Positions 26,632 through 35,386 of a DNA stretch of 64,000 nucleotides are shown here, piece after piece. The DNA is from JAHELQ01 sp964491915. Its GTDB lineage: Bacteria > Acidobacteriota > Aminicenantia > UBA2199. Position numbers and translations under genes: made by a program. Position 1 is the first letter of the stretch, and every line of letters begins with the position of its first letter. The notes below the pieces were generated by a model, which made no database searches, was not told where the DNA came from, and worked only from the letters and a program-made list of their open reading frames with translations. The stretch spans positions 1 through 64,000 of the forward strand of contig CAZBHS010000015.1 of assembly GCA_964491915.1 (NCBI GenBank), given 5' to 3'.

Positions 26632-27954
26632 ATGCGTAACGCCTTGATTATGGGTGCAGCCGGAAGAGACTTCCACAATTTCAACACATTTTTCAGAAAC
26701 AGAAAGGATATCAAAGTTGTGGCTTTCACCGCTACACAGATTCCCGGAATCGACGATAAAAAATATCCCAAAGAACTTGCCGGTGCCGAAATGTATCCGG
26801 ACGGGATCAAGATTTATCCAGAAGCCGATCTGGAAAAATTGATAAAAGAGCTTGATGTTCAGGATGTGTACTTTTCTTATAGCGATGTACCGTACAGCTA
26901 TGTGATGAGCAAATCAGCTCAGGTAAATAAAACAGGCGCCAATTTTATCCTGTTGGGCCCCGGTGAAACAATGGTCGAAAGCACCAAACCGGTGGTATCT
27001 GTATGCGCCATCAGAACTGGATGCGGAAAAAGCCAGACAACCAGACGCGTCAGCAACATTTTGAAAGAAATGGGTTATAAAGTCGCTGCTATCAGACATC
27101 CTATGCCTTATGGCGATCTGGTTGCCCAGAAAGTTCAGAAGTTTGAAACTCTGGAAGATCTGAAGAAACATGATTGCACCATCGAAGAGATGGAAGAGTA
27201 TGAGCCTCACATTGAGAACGGCGTCATCGTGTTTGCCGGAGTCGATTATGAAGCCATTCTCCGTGAAGCCGAAAAAGTAGCCGACGTAATCCTCTGGGAT
27301 GGCGGCAACAACGATTTCTCCTTCTACAAATCCGATCTGGAAATCGTCGTGGTTGACCCCCACCGTCCGGGCCATGAATTGGAATACTACCCTGGAGAAG
27401 TAAACTTGAGACGGGCCGATGTCATCGTCATCAACAAGATTGATACAGCCGATCTCGATAACATTCTGGAAGTTCGTGAAAATATCATGGATACCAATCC
27501 CGACGCCATTGTAATCGACGCCGCTTCCCCGATTTTTGTGGACGGAGGAGAAAAAATCAGAGGTAAAAGAGTATTGGTCATCGAAGATGGTCCGACCTTG
27601 ACCCACGGCGAAATGCAGTATGGCGCCGGCGTCATGGCCGCCTACAGATATGGCGCCGCCGAATTGGTTGATCCTAGAGAGTATGCCGTCGGTTCTATTG
27701 CCGCGACATTCGAGAAATACCCCGAGATCGGAATTTTGCTCCCGGCCATGGGGTACGGCGAGCAGCAGATGGCCGACCTGAAAGCCACCATCGACAAGGT
27801 GGAAGCCGATCTGGTCATCATCGCGACTCCCATCGACCTGAGCCGCGTCATCGAGATCGATCGTCCCAATGTGCGGGTAACCTATGAATTGAGCGAACTC
27901 GGCACGCCGAACCTGAAGGAGGTTCTGTCCAATCATCCGAAACTGAAAAAATAA
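26632..27954 (+). CDS. Cyclic 2,3-diphosphoglycerate synthetase-like P-loop NTPase
   Basis: 440 aa, cytoplasmic. N-terminal Rossmann-like part begins RNALIMGAAGRDFHNF; a P-loop sits in CAIRTGCGKSQTTRR (near residue 130-140), followed by IRHPMPYGDL, a Walker-B-like VILWDGGNNDFSF and the GTPase-like NKIDTAD. These are the hallmarks of the archaeal cyclic-2,3-diphosphoglycerate synthetase family, whose members make a thermoprotectant in methanogens. Bacterial homologues exist and their true substrate is not established. Leads an operon with carbamate kinase 48 nt downstream, which hints at a carbamoyl- or acyl-phosphate-linked reaction rather than thermoprotection. Confidence 0.85.
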   Translation: MRNALIMGAAGRDFHNFNTFFRNRKDIKVVAFTATQIPGIDDKKYPKELAGAEMYPDGIKIYPEADLEKLIKELDVQDVYFSYSDVPYSYVMSKSAQVNKTGANFILLGPGETMVESTKPVVSVCAIRTGCGKSQTTRRVSNILKEMGYKVAAIRHPMPYGDLVAQKVQKFETLEDLKKHDCTIEEMEEYEPHIENGVIVFAGVDYEAILREAEKVADVILWDGGNNDFSFYKSDLEIVVVDPHRPGHELEYYPGEVNLRRADVIVINKIDTADLDNILEVRENIMDTNPDAIVIDAASPIFVDGGEKIRGKRVLVIEDGPTLTHGEMQYGAGVMAAYRYGAAELVDPREYAVGSIAATFEKYPEIGILLPAMGYGEQQMADLKATIDKVEADLVIIATPIDLSRVIEIDRPNVRVTYELSELGTPNLKEVLSNHPKLKK

Positions 27955-28002
27955 ATTTCTATTTCGTGAAAAATATATTTATAAGCGAGAATATGGGGCC
28001 AG

Positions 28003-28962
28003 ATGAAGAGTAAAGTGGCACTCATTGCGTTTGGAGGCAATGCGATGCTTCCCTCCGATAGCAGGGGGACCGCCGATGAGCAGTATAGCTACGCCAAAAA
28101 AGCGGCGTCGATTTTGGTCGATGTGGTGAAAAAAGGGTACAAGCTGATTGTTGTTCACGGAAACGGTCCCCAGGTGGGGAATGTATTGTTGCAAATGGAG
28201 GCGGCGTCAAATCAGATACCGCCTTTCCCCCTCGACGTATGCGACGCAATGACAGAAGGCAGTATGGGATATATGTTGGAGCGGGCGCTGGTGAACGAAT
28301 TGCGCAAACGATCGATCGATAGAGAGGTCGTAACCCTTCTAACACAGATTATTGTCGATCGGGAAGATCCCGCCTTCTCCAAACCCACAAAACCCATCGG
28401 CCCCTTTTACAATTCTTTTAGAGCCAGACAATTGAAACGCGAGAACCGCTGGAAGATGAACGAAGACGCGGGTCGTGGATTCCGCCGGTTGGTTCCATCT
28501 CCGAAGCCTGTGGATATTATTCCCAAACGGACCATCCGGGCGTTGCTCGACAATGAAACCATTGTCATTGCCGCCGGAGGCGGCGGCATCCCGGTATTTA
28601 TAAATTCGAACGGTTACCTGGAAGGTGTGGAAGCAGTGATCGATAAAGATTTCGCCTCTTCACTCATCGCCAGGGAGGAGGGTGTGGATTTATTTGTGAT
28701 ACTTACCGGAGTCGATATGGTGTACGAGAATTTTGGGACCGACCATGCTTGCCCAATAAAGGTCCTGGACATTGAAAAAGCTCAAGAGATGTTGGCTGAG
28801 GGGCAATTCCCCGCCGGATCGATGGGACCCAAAATCGCAGCCGCTGTCGAATATATTAAGGGTGGCGGCGAGGAAGTCGTGATAACCTCAGCCGCAAAAC
28901 TAAGAGCTGCTTTGCTGAAACGCTCTGGCACCAGGATTGTAAAAAAAAATGAGGAGAGATAA
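28003..28962 (+). CDS. arcC: Carbamate kinase
   Basis: 319 aa amino-acid-kinase-fold enzyme that makes ATP from carbamoyl phosphate and ADP (reversible). Motifs: ALIAFGGNAML at the start, LIVVHGNGPQVGN near residue 50, IAAGGGGIPV near 195, VIDKDFASSLIA near 215 and FPAGSMGPKIAAA near 270. No arginine deiminase or ornithine carbamoyltransferase gene is near, so carbamoyl phosphate must come from another pathway. Its stop abuts the ATG of the next gene with no gap. Confidence 0.95.
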   Translation: MKSKVALIAFGGNAMLPSDSRGTADEQYSYAKKAASILVDVVKKGYKLIVVHGNGPQVGNVLLQMEAASNQIPPFPLDVCDAMTEGSMGYMLERALVNELRKRSIDREVVTLLTQIIVDREDPAFSKPTKPIGPFYNSFRARQLKRENRWKMNEDAGRGFRRLVPSPKPVDIIPKRTIRALLDNETIVIAAGGGGIPVFINSNGYLEGVEAVIDKDFASSLIAREEGVDLFVILTGVDMVYENFGTDHACPIKVLDIEKAQEMLAEGQFPAGSMGPKIAAAVEYIKGGGEEVVITSAAKLRAALLKRSGTRIVKKNEER

Positions 28963-31143
28963 ATGGACGTTAACCTTACTATAGAAGATAAAGATATCGC
29001 AGTAGTAAAGAACTATTTAAAAGGTAAGGACGAACCGGTTCAATTGAGCGATGTGACTTACCAGGTCGCTCTTTATAAGACACAGGACAAGCGTAAGAAC
29101 CGGGTCAAAGTCTATAATCCAAATTGCGAATATAAAGTTGGTGATTTGATTTATAAGGATTATGCCGGTAAACTTCCGACCGGAGCGAAAAAGTCGATTG
29201 ATATGGGACGAGGCGTTGTATTGAAGGTGGTTGAGGTGAAGACCAGCGCCGGGTACCATGAGATAAAATTGGCATATGAAGGGACTTCCGATTTCAGGAA
29301 ATACACCGATTATCTGGACAGGCAAAAAATTGAATTATTACTACCTCATAAACAGTCCAAACCTTGCGAAAAGCATGAATACCTTGCTGAAGAGGACGAT
29401 CCGCGTATTCAGCAGCCCCCGATGGTGGAACGAGAGCTCAACAAACTCCAAAAAAAGTTGAAAAGCGCTCTACAAAAAGAGCAAAAAATAGCATATATCA
29501 GCGACATGGTTCTCCTTGAAGAAAATCTGAAAAAAATTGAAGATGATGTTTTTGACAGAATTCGCGAGTTCCTGACAGAAAATAAAAAATCCGAGTCCAC
29601 CGAATTCATGGTGGAGAATTTCCTGAAGATCGATGCAAACGACCCTCAATTCGATAGTTATTGTTTTGCGTTGAATTATATCATGTCCCGCGATTACAAA
29701 ATCGATTTCCAGCAGACCTACTTGAAAGATTGGGGAAAGTGGAATTTGATCTCGGTTATTTATTACTTGAAAAAAGACTCCATTATCAGTTCCCCCAATC
29801 CTGTGAAGAATAAAATTTACCTTCACGACAAGAAAAATCTCGGTCAGAGGCGGAAGAAATTTGAAGATACATTGTTCAGTGAAGAATACACCCGTTATTT
29901 CCTCACTCAGAGAGAGGTAGCCGCCGGAGCCGTCAGGCTTCGCCCCGGTGTGTATGATTTCGGTGAATCCATCGAAATCGAAGCGACTGAATTGAACACC
30001 AAAAAAGACTATACCATTTATTATTACAGCGATGAGAATTTATTGCTTGGATTCAAAGAATGTTTTGAAGGATTCAAAGCGTTACAGGGTATGATTCTAA
30101 CCATTGACCAGGTGGGGGAGAACAAATTTAGTTTCAATATTCGAACCACCAAAAAAGGTACGGTCGCGGATAAAATTGTATTTGATTCTAAAACGGAAAT
30201 GTTTCAGGTGACTGAAGAGAAAGTGGCTTCCCCTGTATTTCTGAATAAGTCGATGTTTCTCGAATCCGATATTTTTGAGAGTGTTCAAGAAAATATCGCG
30301 GAATTCAAAAAAATGGAAACCTTCAACAAGCTGGTACACAAGGTGTTCCTGGAATTTGGAATAAAAGAAAAGAACTATGAAATCCATATATTGAGATTGT
30401 ATCACATCCTTGATCTCATTTATTCAACCGATCTTCGCCTCGTTGAAGATGTAATCCTGTGCAATCCTGAATTTATCCCTTCGGAAAAAATCCACGGGGT
30501 GTATTATCTGGACTCGGACGCTGTGGTTGAAATTGAAGAAGAGGAACTCAACCGCAGACGTCAGGTTGTGGAGGAATCAAAGAAGAAGAGGGATCAGGCG
30601 CGGCAAAAAAAATTGGACGAAGAGCTGAAGTTGAAGGAAGAGATCCGCATGAAGAGGGAAGAGCGGCGCCGGAAGCGGGAAGACGAGATGCGCATGAAAG
30701 ATAAGATGGCCGGCGAGGTCAAGGTAGAAGCGCTTGAAGAGCCCTATCGGGTTGAAGCAGGCGTGGATGTTGATCGCGCGCCGGACAAAGCGAAACCGGT
30801 TGTCGAAGCGGCCCGCCCCATCGAAGATGAAGATGCCGAAGCCAAAAAGGACACCCATAAAAAGTCACGGAAAAAATCTGCTGCGGATCGCGCCGCAAAG
30901 CCCAAAAAACGTGCGGAACGTAAAGTCACAGACGACACCATCGACATGGAAGAGATAAAAAATGAAATTCGCCTGGAAGAATTGAAAGAGGAAGTGCTCG
31001 ATAAAAATGAAGCTGAACAGCAGGCTAAGAAGGAAAAGGAAGTGGCTTACAAAGACAACGGCGGATTCGGCGGAATTCTAGCGTCGAAATTGGAGCAGGT
31101 TGTCGGGCAGGAAGAAAAAGACGAGGACGATCAGGAAGAATAG
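28963..31143 (+). CDS. Large protein of unknown function with charged C-terminal tail
   Basis: 726 aa, no signal peptide or membrane segment. The first 130 residues are beta-rich and basic (KVYNPNCEYKVGDLIYKDYAG, MGRGVVLKVVEVK), then a helical segment with heptad-like Lys/Glu (150-215), a mixed domain (220-530), and from about residue 545 a long, highly charged coiled coil (ELNRRRQVVEESKKKRDQAR) that ends in a low-complexity Lys/Asp/Glu tail. The N-terminal VGD/GRGVVLKV pattern resembles an RNA- or transcription-related beta-barrel, but I cannot assign a family. It starts directly at the arcC stop and ends 2 nt before Nnr, so it is firmly in this operon. Confidence 0.75.
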   Translation: MDVNLTIEDKDIAVVKNYLKGKDEPVQLSDVTYQVALYKTQDKRKNRVKVYNPNCEYKVGDLIYKDYAGKLPTGAKKSIDMGRGVVLKVVEVKTSAGYHEIKLAYEGTSDFRKYTDYLDRQKIELLLPHKQSKPCEKHEYLAEEDDPRIQQPPMVERELNKLQKKLKSALQKEQKIAYISDMVLLEENLKKIEDDVFDRIREFLTENKKSESTEFMVENFLKIDANDPQFDSYCFALNYIMSRDYKIDFQQTYLKDWGKWNLISVIYYLKKDSIISSPNPVKNKIYLHDKKNLGQRRKKFEDTLFSEEYTRYFLTQREVAAGAVRLRPGVYDFGESIEIEATELNTKKDYTIYYYSDENLLLGFKECFEGFKALQGMILTIDQVGENKFSFNIRTTKKGTVADKIVFDSKTEMFQVTEEKVASPVFLNKSMFLESDIFESVQENIAEFKKMETFNKLVHKVFLEFGIKEKNYEIHILRLYHILDLIYSTDLRLVEDVILCNPEFIPSEKIHGVYYLDSDAVVEIEEEELNRRRQVVEESKKKRDQARQKKLDEELKLKEEIRMKREERRRKREDEMRMKDKMAGEVKVEALEEPYRVEAGVDVDRAPDKAKPVVEAARPIEDEDAEAKKDTHKKSRKKSAADRAAKPKKRAERKVTDDTIDMEEIKNEIRLEELKEEVLDKNEAEQQAKKEKEVAYKDNGGFGGILASKLEQVVGQEEKDEDDQEE

Positions 31144-31145
31144 AT

Positions 31146-32705
31146 ATGAAGGTCTTACTCTCTCCATGGATGAAGGAGTTGGATTCTGTTGCCATCACTG
31201 AGATTGGCATGCCGTCGATCGTTCTCATGGAGAATGCTTCACGGGGAGCGGCCGCGTTTTTTGCCCGCGAATTTCCTCTCAGGGACTACAAGAATGCCGT
31301 CGCTGTCATTGGGAAAGGAAATAATGGTGGCGACGGTATAGCTGTGGGGCGGATTTTGAGCCAAATGGGTTACTCGGTGACGTTTCTTTTTTTAGCGGCT
31401 CCCGAGTCCCTCAATCCAGATCCTAAAATAAACTTCGACATTATCCACCGGCTGGGACTCGATTATCGATTGCTTGGAGATTGCGGTGAATTGCAGTCGC
31501 TTTTGGAGACCTTGCACCACCGGGAGACATTTGTCATCGATGCCGTCTTCGGAATCGGAATCAACAAACCATTGCGGGAGGGGATTTTCACAGACGTTAT
31601 CCGGTGTATGAACGAGGCGCCCCATCCTATCGCGGCGATTGATATCCCGTCGGGCCTTTCCGATGAATTTTTACCGGAGGAGGGCGTTCATGTCAACGCC
31701 GACATTACCGCCACATTTCAGAACCTTAAATGGGCTCATTTGAAGCCCGACGGGAATAAATATTGCGGGAAGATAGACATTATCGATATTGGGATTCCTG
31801 CAAAATTACAACTCAATGCAAATTATTACATCGAGATGATTGAAGTTTCCCATTTCCGGGATCTTTTTAATCCAAGAGAGATAGACTCTCATAAAGGTCA
31901 TTTCGGCCATTGCTTGACGGTGTGTGGTTCCAGAGATAAACCCGGCGCCGGCATCTTGAGCTCTATCTCCACCCTAAAGGCTGGCGCCGGCTTGTGTACC
32001 GCGGCAAAAAAAAAGGAAAACCTATTTCCAATCCAATCCTATCCGGAGATTATGATGCTCCCGTTTGAGAATTCCTCCGATATTGTCGCCAGGTTGGAAG
32101 AGTTTAATTGCATTCTTATGGGGCCTGGCCTGGGACATTCTTCAGACACATTCGCGCTAGTGGTGGATGTTATCGATCGGTCACGCATTCCGATAGTATT
32201 GGACGCCGATGCCATCAATGCGCTGGAGGGGCATACGCGTGTATTGAAAAGGAAAAATAATGTCCCTATCATTTTGACCCCGCATCCCCGTGAATTTTCG
32301 AGATTGTCCGGCCTTTCGATCCGGGAGATCGTAAACGATCGGATCAAAGCCGCCCGTGACTTTTCTATTGAATATGAGGTTTATCTTGTCCTCAAGGGGC
32401 ACCACACCATTATTGCCGCTCCTGATGGGAGTGTATACATTAACCAGACCGGTAATCCCGGAATGGCGACTGCCGGTAGCGGTGATGTACTCGCCGGAGT
32501 TCTGGCCGGATTTATCTGCCAGTTTGCGCCAGCCTTCGGCATTGATACCATTGTCGAAGCCGGGGTTTTTATCCATGGCCTGGCGGGGGATATCGCGGCT
32601 CGCAAAAAAGGAGAAATCTCTTTGACAGCCACTGATATCATCGACTCTTTACCGGATGCAACCAGGAATGTGAATGATTATAGAACTCGATTCTCTTTCT
32701 CCTGA
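31146..32705 (+). CDS. nnr: Bifunctional NAD(P)H-hydrate epimerase / ADP-dependent dehydratase
   Basis: 519 aa repair enzyme for hydrated NADH/NADPH. N-terminal epimerase (YjeF_N; ENASRGAA, VIGKGNNGGDGIAVGR near residue 55, AIDIPSGL) and C-terminal dehydratase (GPGLGHS, VLDADAINAL, LTPHPREFSRL, and GNPGMATAGSGDVLAG near 445). Its 3' end overlaps tsaE by 32 nt, a common bacterial arrangement. Confidence 0.95.
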   Translation: MKVLLSPWMKELDSVAITEIGMPSIVLMENASRGAAAFFAREFPLRDYKNAVAVIGKGNNGGDGIAVGRILSQMGYSVTFLFLAAPESLNPDPKINFDIIHRLGLDYRLLGDCGELQSLLETLHHRETFVIDAVFGIGINKPLREGIFTDVIRCMNEAPHPIAAIDIPSGLSDEFLPEEGVHVNADITATFQNLKWAHLKPDGNKYCGKIDIIDIGIPAKLQLNANYYIEMIEVSHFRDLFNPREIDSHKGHFGHCLTVCGSRDKPGAGILSSISTLKAGAGLCTAAKKKENLFPIQSYPEIMMLPFENSSDIVARLEEFNCILMGPGLGHSSDTFALVVDVIDRSRIPIVLDADAINALEGHTRVLKRKNNVPIILTPHPREFSRLSGLSIREIVNDRIKAARDFSIEYEVYLVLKGHHTIIAAPDGSVYINQTGNPGMATAGSGDVLAGVLAGFICQFAPAFGIDTIVEAGVFIHGLAGDIAARKKGEISLTATDIIDSLPDATRNVNDYRTRFSFS

Positions 32706-33165
32706 CCAGACGTTTGACATTGGGACCAGGCTGGGAAAATTTTTACGGGGAAATGAACTTATACTTATTTCCGGGGACCTCGGAGCCGGGAAAACACTGC
32801 TGGCCAAAGGGATAGCTGTTGCCCTGGGAATAGATTCCGGTGACATTGTGAGTCCCACCTTCACATTGATGAATCGATACGAAGGTGAATTGTACCTACT
32901 GGATAGCGACGCTCCGGGCGGCGCCCCGGAGGTATACATGTATCATCTCGACCTTTACCGGTTGGGAGAAGTAATGGGGCAGTACATGCCGGAGCTTGAT
33001 GAAATTATAGACGAGGGGATTGTCGTGGTTGAATGGGCTCAATTTTTGTCTCCCCACTATTTCAAACCGGCTAACGTTATCGCCGTCTCCATTCAGACAT
33101 CCGCGGACCAACTGGATTGGAGAGGGATTCGACTGGAATTCTCTCTCGATTATATAGATCTATAG
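32674..33165 (+). CDS. tsaE: tRNA threonylcarbamoyladenosine biosynthesis ATPase TsaE
   Basis: 163 aa. Walker A GDLGAGKT near residue 40, SPTFTLMNRY near 63, HLDLYRL near 94 and VVVEWAQ near 114 are the diagnostic TsaE blocks. It works with TsaB, TsaC and TsaD in t6A synthesis; the others are not in the window. An insertion of about 12 residues (LDSDAPGGAPEVY) between the switch block and the HLDLYR motif is longer than usual. Overlaps nnr by 32 nt. Confidence 0.95.
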   Translation: MIIELDSLSPDQTFDIGTRLGKFLRGNELILISGDLGAGKTLLAKGIAVALGIDSGDIVSPTFTLMNRYEGELYLLDSDAPGGAPEVYMYHLDLYRLGEVMGQYMPELDEIIDEGIVVVEWAQFLSPHYFKPANVIAVSIQTSADQLDWRGIRLEFSLDYIDL

Positions 33166-33502
33166 GTTTGGACACCGGTTAATTAATTTAGAATTTTTCT
33201 TATGAAAGATTCTTGATTTTTTTATCTTGAACTGATATTATATACGTGCCTTCTGCGTTCGTTTGTTGCCCGGTGTCTATTTTTTCTATGAAGATAGATG
33301 CTCGGGATGGTTGTTGCTTGTTTGAATCAATAGTTATATACAAAGGTTAATATAATTTGACAAATTAACCGTTTAGTTATTTCACTATTGTTTTCAAATC
33401 AGGAAACTAAATTAGATAAAACATCTAAAATGGGTGTTTCAGAAAGGTTTTCACGCTTTATCAGTGTGTTAAAAATTTTTCTCATTAGTAAAGGAGGTTA
33501 AT
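33166..33502. other. Leader region of the RiPP precursor gene, 337 bp
   Basis: AT-rich, no gene. Candidate promoter parts are TATAAT at 33351-33356 and, alternatively, TTGCTT (33314-33319) with TATACA (33337-33342) at 17 nt; TTGACA at 33357-33362 has no good -10. A long untranslated leader of 120-160 nt would precede the precursor ATG. No riboswitch is recognisable. Confidence 0.45.
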
Positions 33503-33685
33503 ATGCCGAAGAAAATGAATTTAACGTTTCTATATCAACAGGAAGTGGACCGGAAAAGAATGCATAAAATAATCGCTGGAGCAGAGCCCACATCATGTTC
33601 CGCCAATTGTATTTGCAATGATGATCCCGCTGGATGGGCAACCGGTTACACCAGTAGCACTAAACCTGATGTGTCTTCATGGTAG
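33503..33685 (+). CDS. RiPP precursor peptide with AG cleavage motif and Cys-containing core
   Basis: 60 aa. Very strong SD AAAGGAGG (33490-33497). Leader M1-G26 begins MPKKMNL and ends in MHKIIAG, which matches the (E)MKKI.AG type of leader ending in peptides processed by radical SAM systems of the GG-Bacteroidales kind. The core (A27-W60) has C32, C36 and C38 in SCSANCIC, an NDDPAGW turn, and a Ser/Thr-rich tail (TGYTSSTKPD). Two radical-SAM-type genes follow on the same strand, which is the main support. The modification could be a thioether, another crosslink or an epimerisation; the sequence alone does not tell. Confidence 0.8.
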   Translation: MPKKMNLTFLYQQEVDRKRMHKIIAGAEPTSCSANCICNDDPAGWATGYTSSTKPDVSSW

Positions 33686-33791
33686 AGGTCTTTCCCGCTT
33701 GATTCTTTATGTGCCTTTTTTAAGGGTTGAGTAAGACACATTTACCTATATTACTGTATGGTGTTCCAAAATCCAGTAATAAGACTGGACT

Positions 33792-33820
33792 TTGACTTTT
33801 ACGGACAGTTCTGATACATT
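33792..33820 (+). promoter_or_regulatory. Internal sigma-70 promoter for the maturase genes
   Basis: TTGACT (33792-33797), 17-nt spacer, TACATT (33815-33820), only 21 nt before the maturase ATG. A small hairpin TCCAGT-aataag-ACTGGA lies just upstream. Confidence 0.5.
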
Positions 33821-33841
33821 TGTTTGTATATGGGGTAGGAA

Positions 33842-35365
33842 ATGAATTCTACAGTGCTTTTCAAGTCAAAGGAGGGGAACTATTATTTGCATAGTGGGTT
33901 TAATAACCGGTTCTTACTCTGCCATCCGCTGATTCATCATTTCGTGAATTTGTCCCGGGATGGAATCGAACCGGGGCAATGGGTCGAAACCCGCAAAGAT
34001 GCGGGTTTTGTTCTTGACGGGTATGGAGTTTTCAAGAGGTCTCAACTTGAATATTATTACCGCAAATATCTGTTTTTAGAAGAGAACGGTTATTTCGACG
34101 AAGTGGATGTAAAGCAGAAATTGAGTGATCGTCTAACCGCGCAGTCGGTGAAGACGTCGCTCGCCAATTGCCACCAATTGACATTTGAAGTCACCGATTC
34201 CTGCAACCTCGATTGTGAATATTGCGCGTATGGGAAGTTCTATTGCGACTATGACAGGAGGGAGGGGAAAAACCTCGCTGTGGATGTTGCCGCCAAAATG
34301 CTGGATTATCTTCTGGAATTGTGGAATTCACCTCTGAATCATTCGCATCGGAAACCTGTTTATATCAGTTTTTATGGCGGAGAACCGCTATTGAATTTTG
34401 AATTTATCAAGAAGATCGTCGGCTATATTCGAACATTGAAGATGGAACACAACCGGATTAAGTTTTCCATGACCACCAATGGTCTACTATTACACAAATA
34501 TATGGATTTCCTGGTTGAGCATGATTTTCACCTGTTGGTAAGTCTTGACGGAAACGAGACTCATAATAGTTATCGCGTCATGAAAGGGGGAAAATCGTCG
34601 CATCCGGTGATTATATCCAACTTGAAACGTTTACGCCGTCATTACCCGGATTTTTTTTCCGCCAATGTTCGCTTCAATGCTGTGCTGCACAACCGGAACT
34701 CCATCTCCGCGATTGTGAAGTACTTCAGAGAGGAATTCAAAAAAAGTCCCAATATATCAGAAGTCAATCCGCATGGGCTCGATTCAGGTAAAAAAGAGGA
34801 ATTCCTCAATACCTATCGGAATATGAGCGAAAGTCTCAATCAAGAAGAGGAATATTTTGAAGATCAAAAGAAGAAAGCTTTCAGTCTGCCGAAACCCAGG
34901 GATGTCATCGAATCCATCCGCAGGTATAGCGGCGCCACGTTTCGAAAATACGATGAGTTGCTCGCCTCTGGAAAAAACCGGCGTTTTATTCCCACCGGGA
35001 CATGTATTCCGTTTTCCAGGATGGTGTTTATTACTGTGAATGGGAAAATCCTACCATGCGAACGTATTGGTCACCAATTTAGCCTTGGCGGGGTGACGCC
35101 GCTGGAAGTAAAACTTGATTTCCAACATATCGCCGAAACCTACAATGCCTATTACGACCGATTGGCCCGCCAATGTCACGCGTGCTACAATACCGAGGCT
35201 TGCATTCAGTGTTTGTTTAATTTAACGATTGGCGACGCACATCCGAAATGTTTCGGTTTTAAAAATTATAAGGATATATCCGGGTACTTCGCTGGAGTCT
35301 TGACATACATGGAGAAACATCCCGAGGTCTATTTTAATGTAATGGAGGAGATGTATTTTGGTTAA
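33842..35365 (+). CDS. Radical SAM/SPASM peptide maturase
   Basis: 507 aa. The radical SAM [4Fe-4S] motif CNLDCEYC uses Cys121, Cys125 and Cys128 (CX3CX2C), followed by the SAM-binding YGGEPLLN and TTNGLL and LVSLDG strands. The C-terminal SPASM region (from about residue 395: GTCIPFSRM, LPCERIG, CHACYNTEACIQC, KCFGF) holds ligands for auxiliary clusters. The first 105 residues precede the radical SAM domain and probably bind the leader peptide. Placed 156 nt after the precursor and 21 nt before a second radical-SAM-like gene. In GG-Bacteroidales-type systems the same trio occurs; I recall the models as TIGR04148-04150 but could not search. Confidence 0.88.
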   Translation: MNSTVLFKSKEGNYYLHSGFNNRFLLCHPLIHHFVNLSRDGIEPGQWVETRKDAGFVLDGYGVFKRSQLEYYYRKYLFLEENGYFDEVDVKQKLSDRLTAQSVKTSLANCHQLTFEVTDSCNLDCEYCAYGKFYCDYDRREGKNLAVDVAAKMLDYLLELWNSPLNHSHRKPVYISFYGGEPLLNFEFIKKIVGYIRTLKMEHNRIKFSMTTNGLLLHKYMDFLVEHDFHLLVSLDGNETHNSYRVMKGGKSSHPVIISNLKRLRRHYPDFFSANVRFNAVLHNRNSISAIVKYFREEFKKSPNISEVNPHGLDSGKKEEFLNTYRNMSESLNQEEEYFEDQKKKAFSLPKPRDVIESIRRYSGATFRKYDELLASGKNRRFIPTGTCIPFSRMVFITVNGKILPCERIGHQFSLGGVTPLEVKLDFQHIAETYNAYYDRLARQCHACYNTEACIQCLFNLTIGDAHPKCFGFKNYKDISGYFAGVLTYMEKHPEVYFNVMEEMYFG

Positions 35366-35386
35366 AGATGTGAAGCCGGAGCAGTT

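Noticed and set aside
33357..33390. TTGACA at 33357 as the precursor -35 box
   Set aside because: No acceptable -10 hexamer at 16-18 nt downstream.
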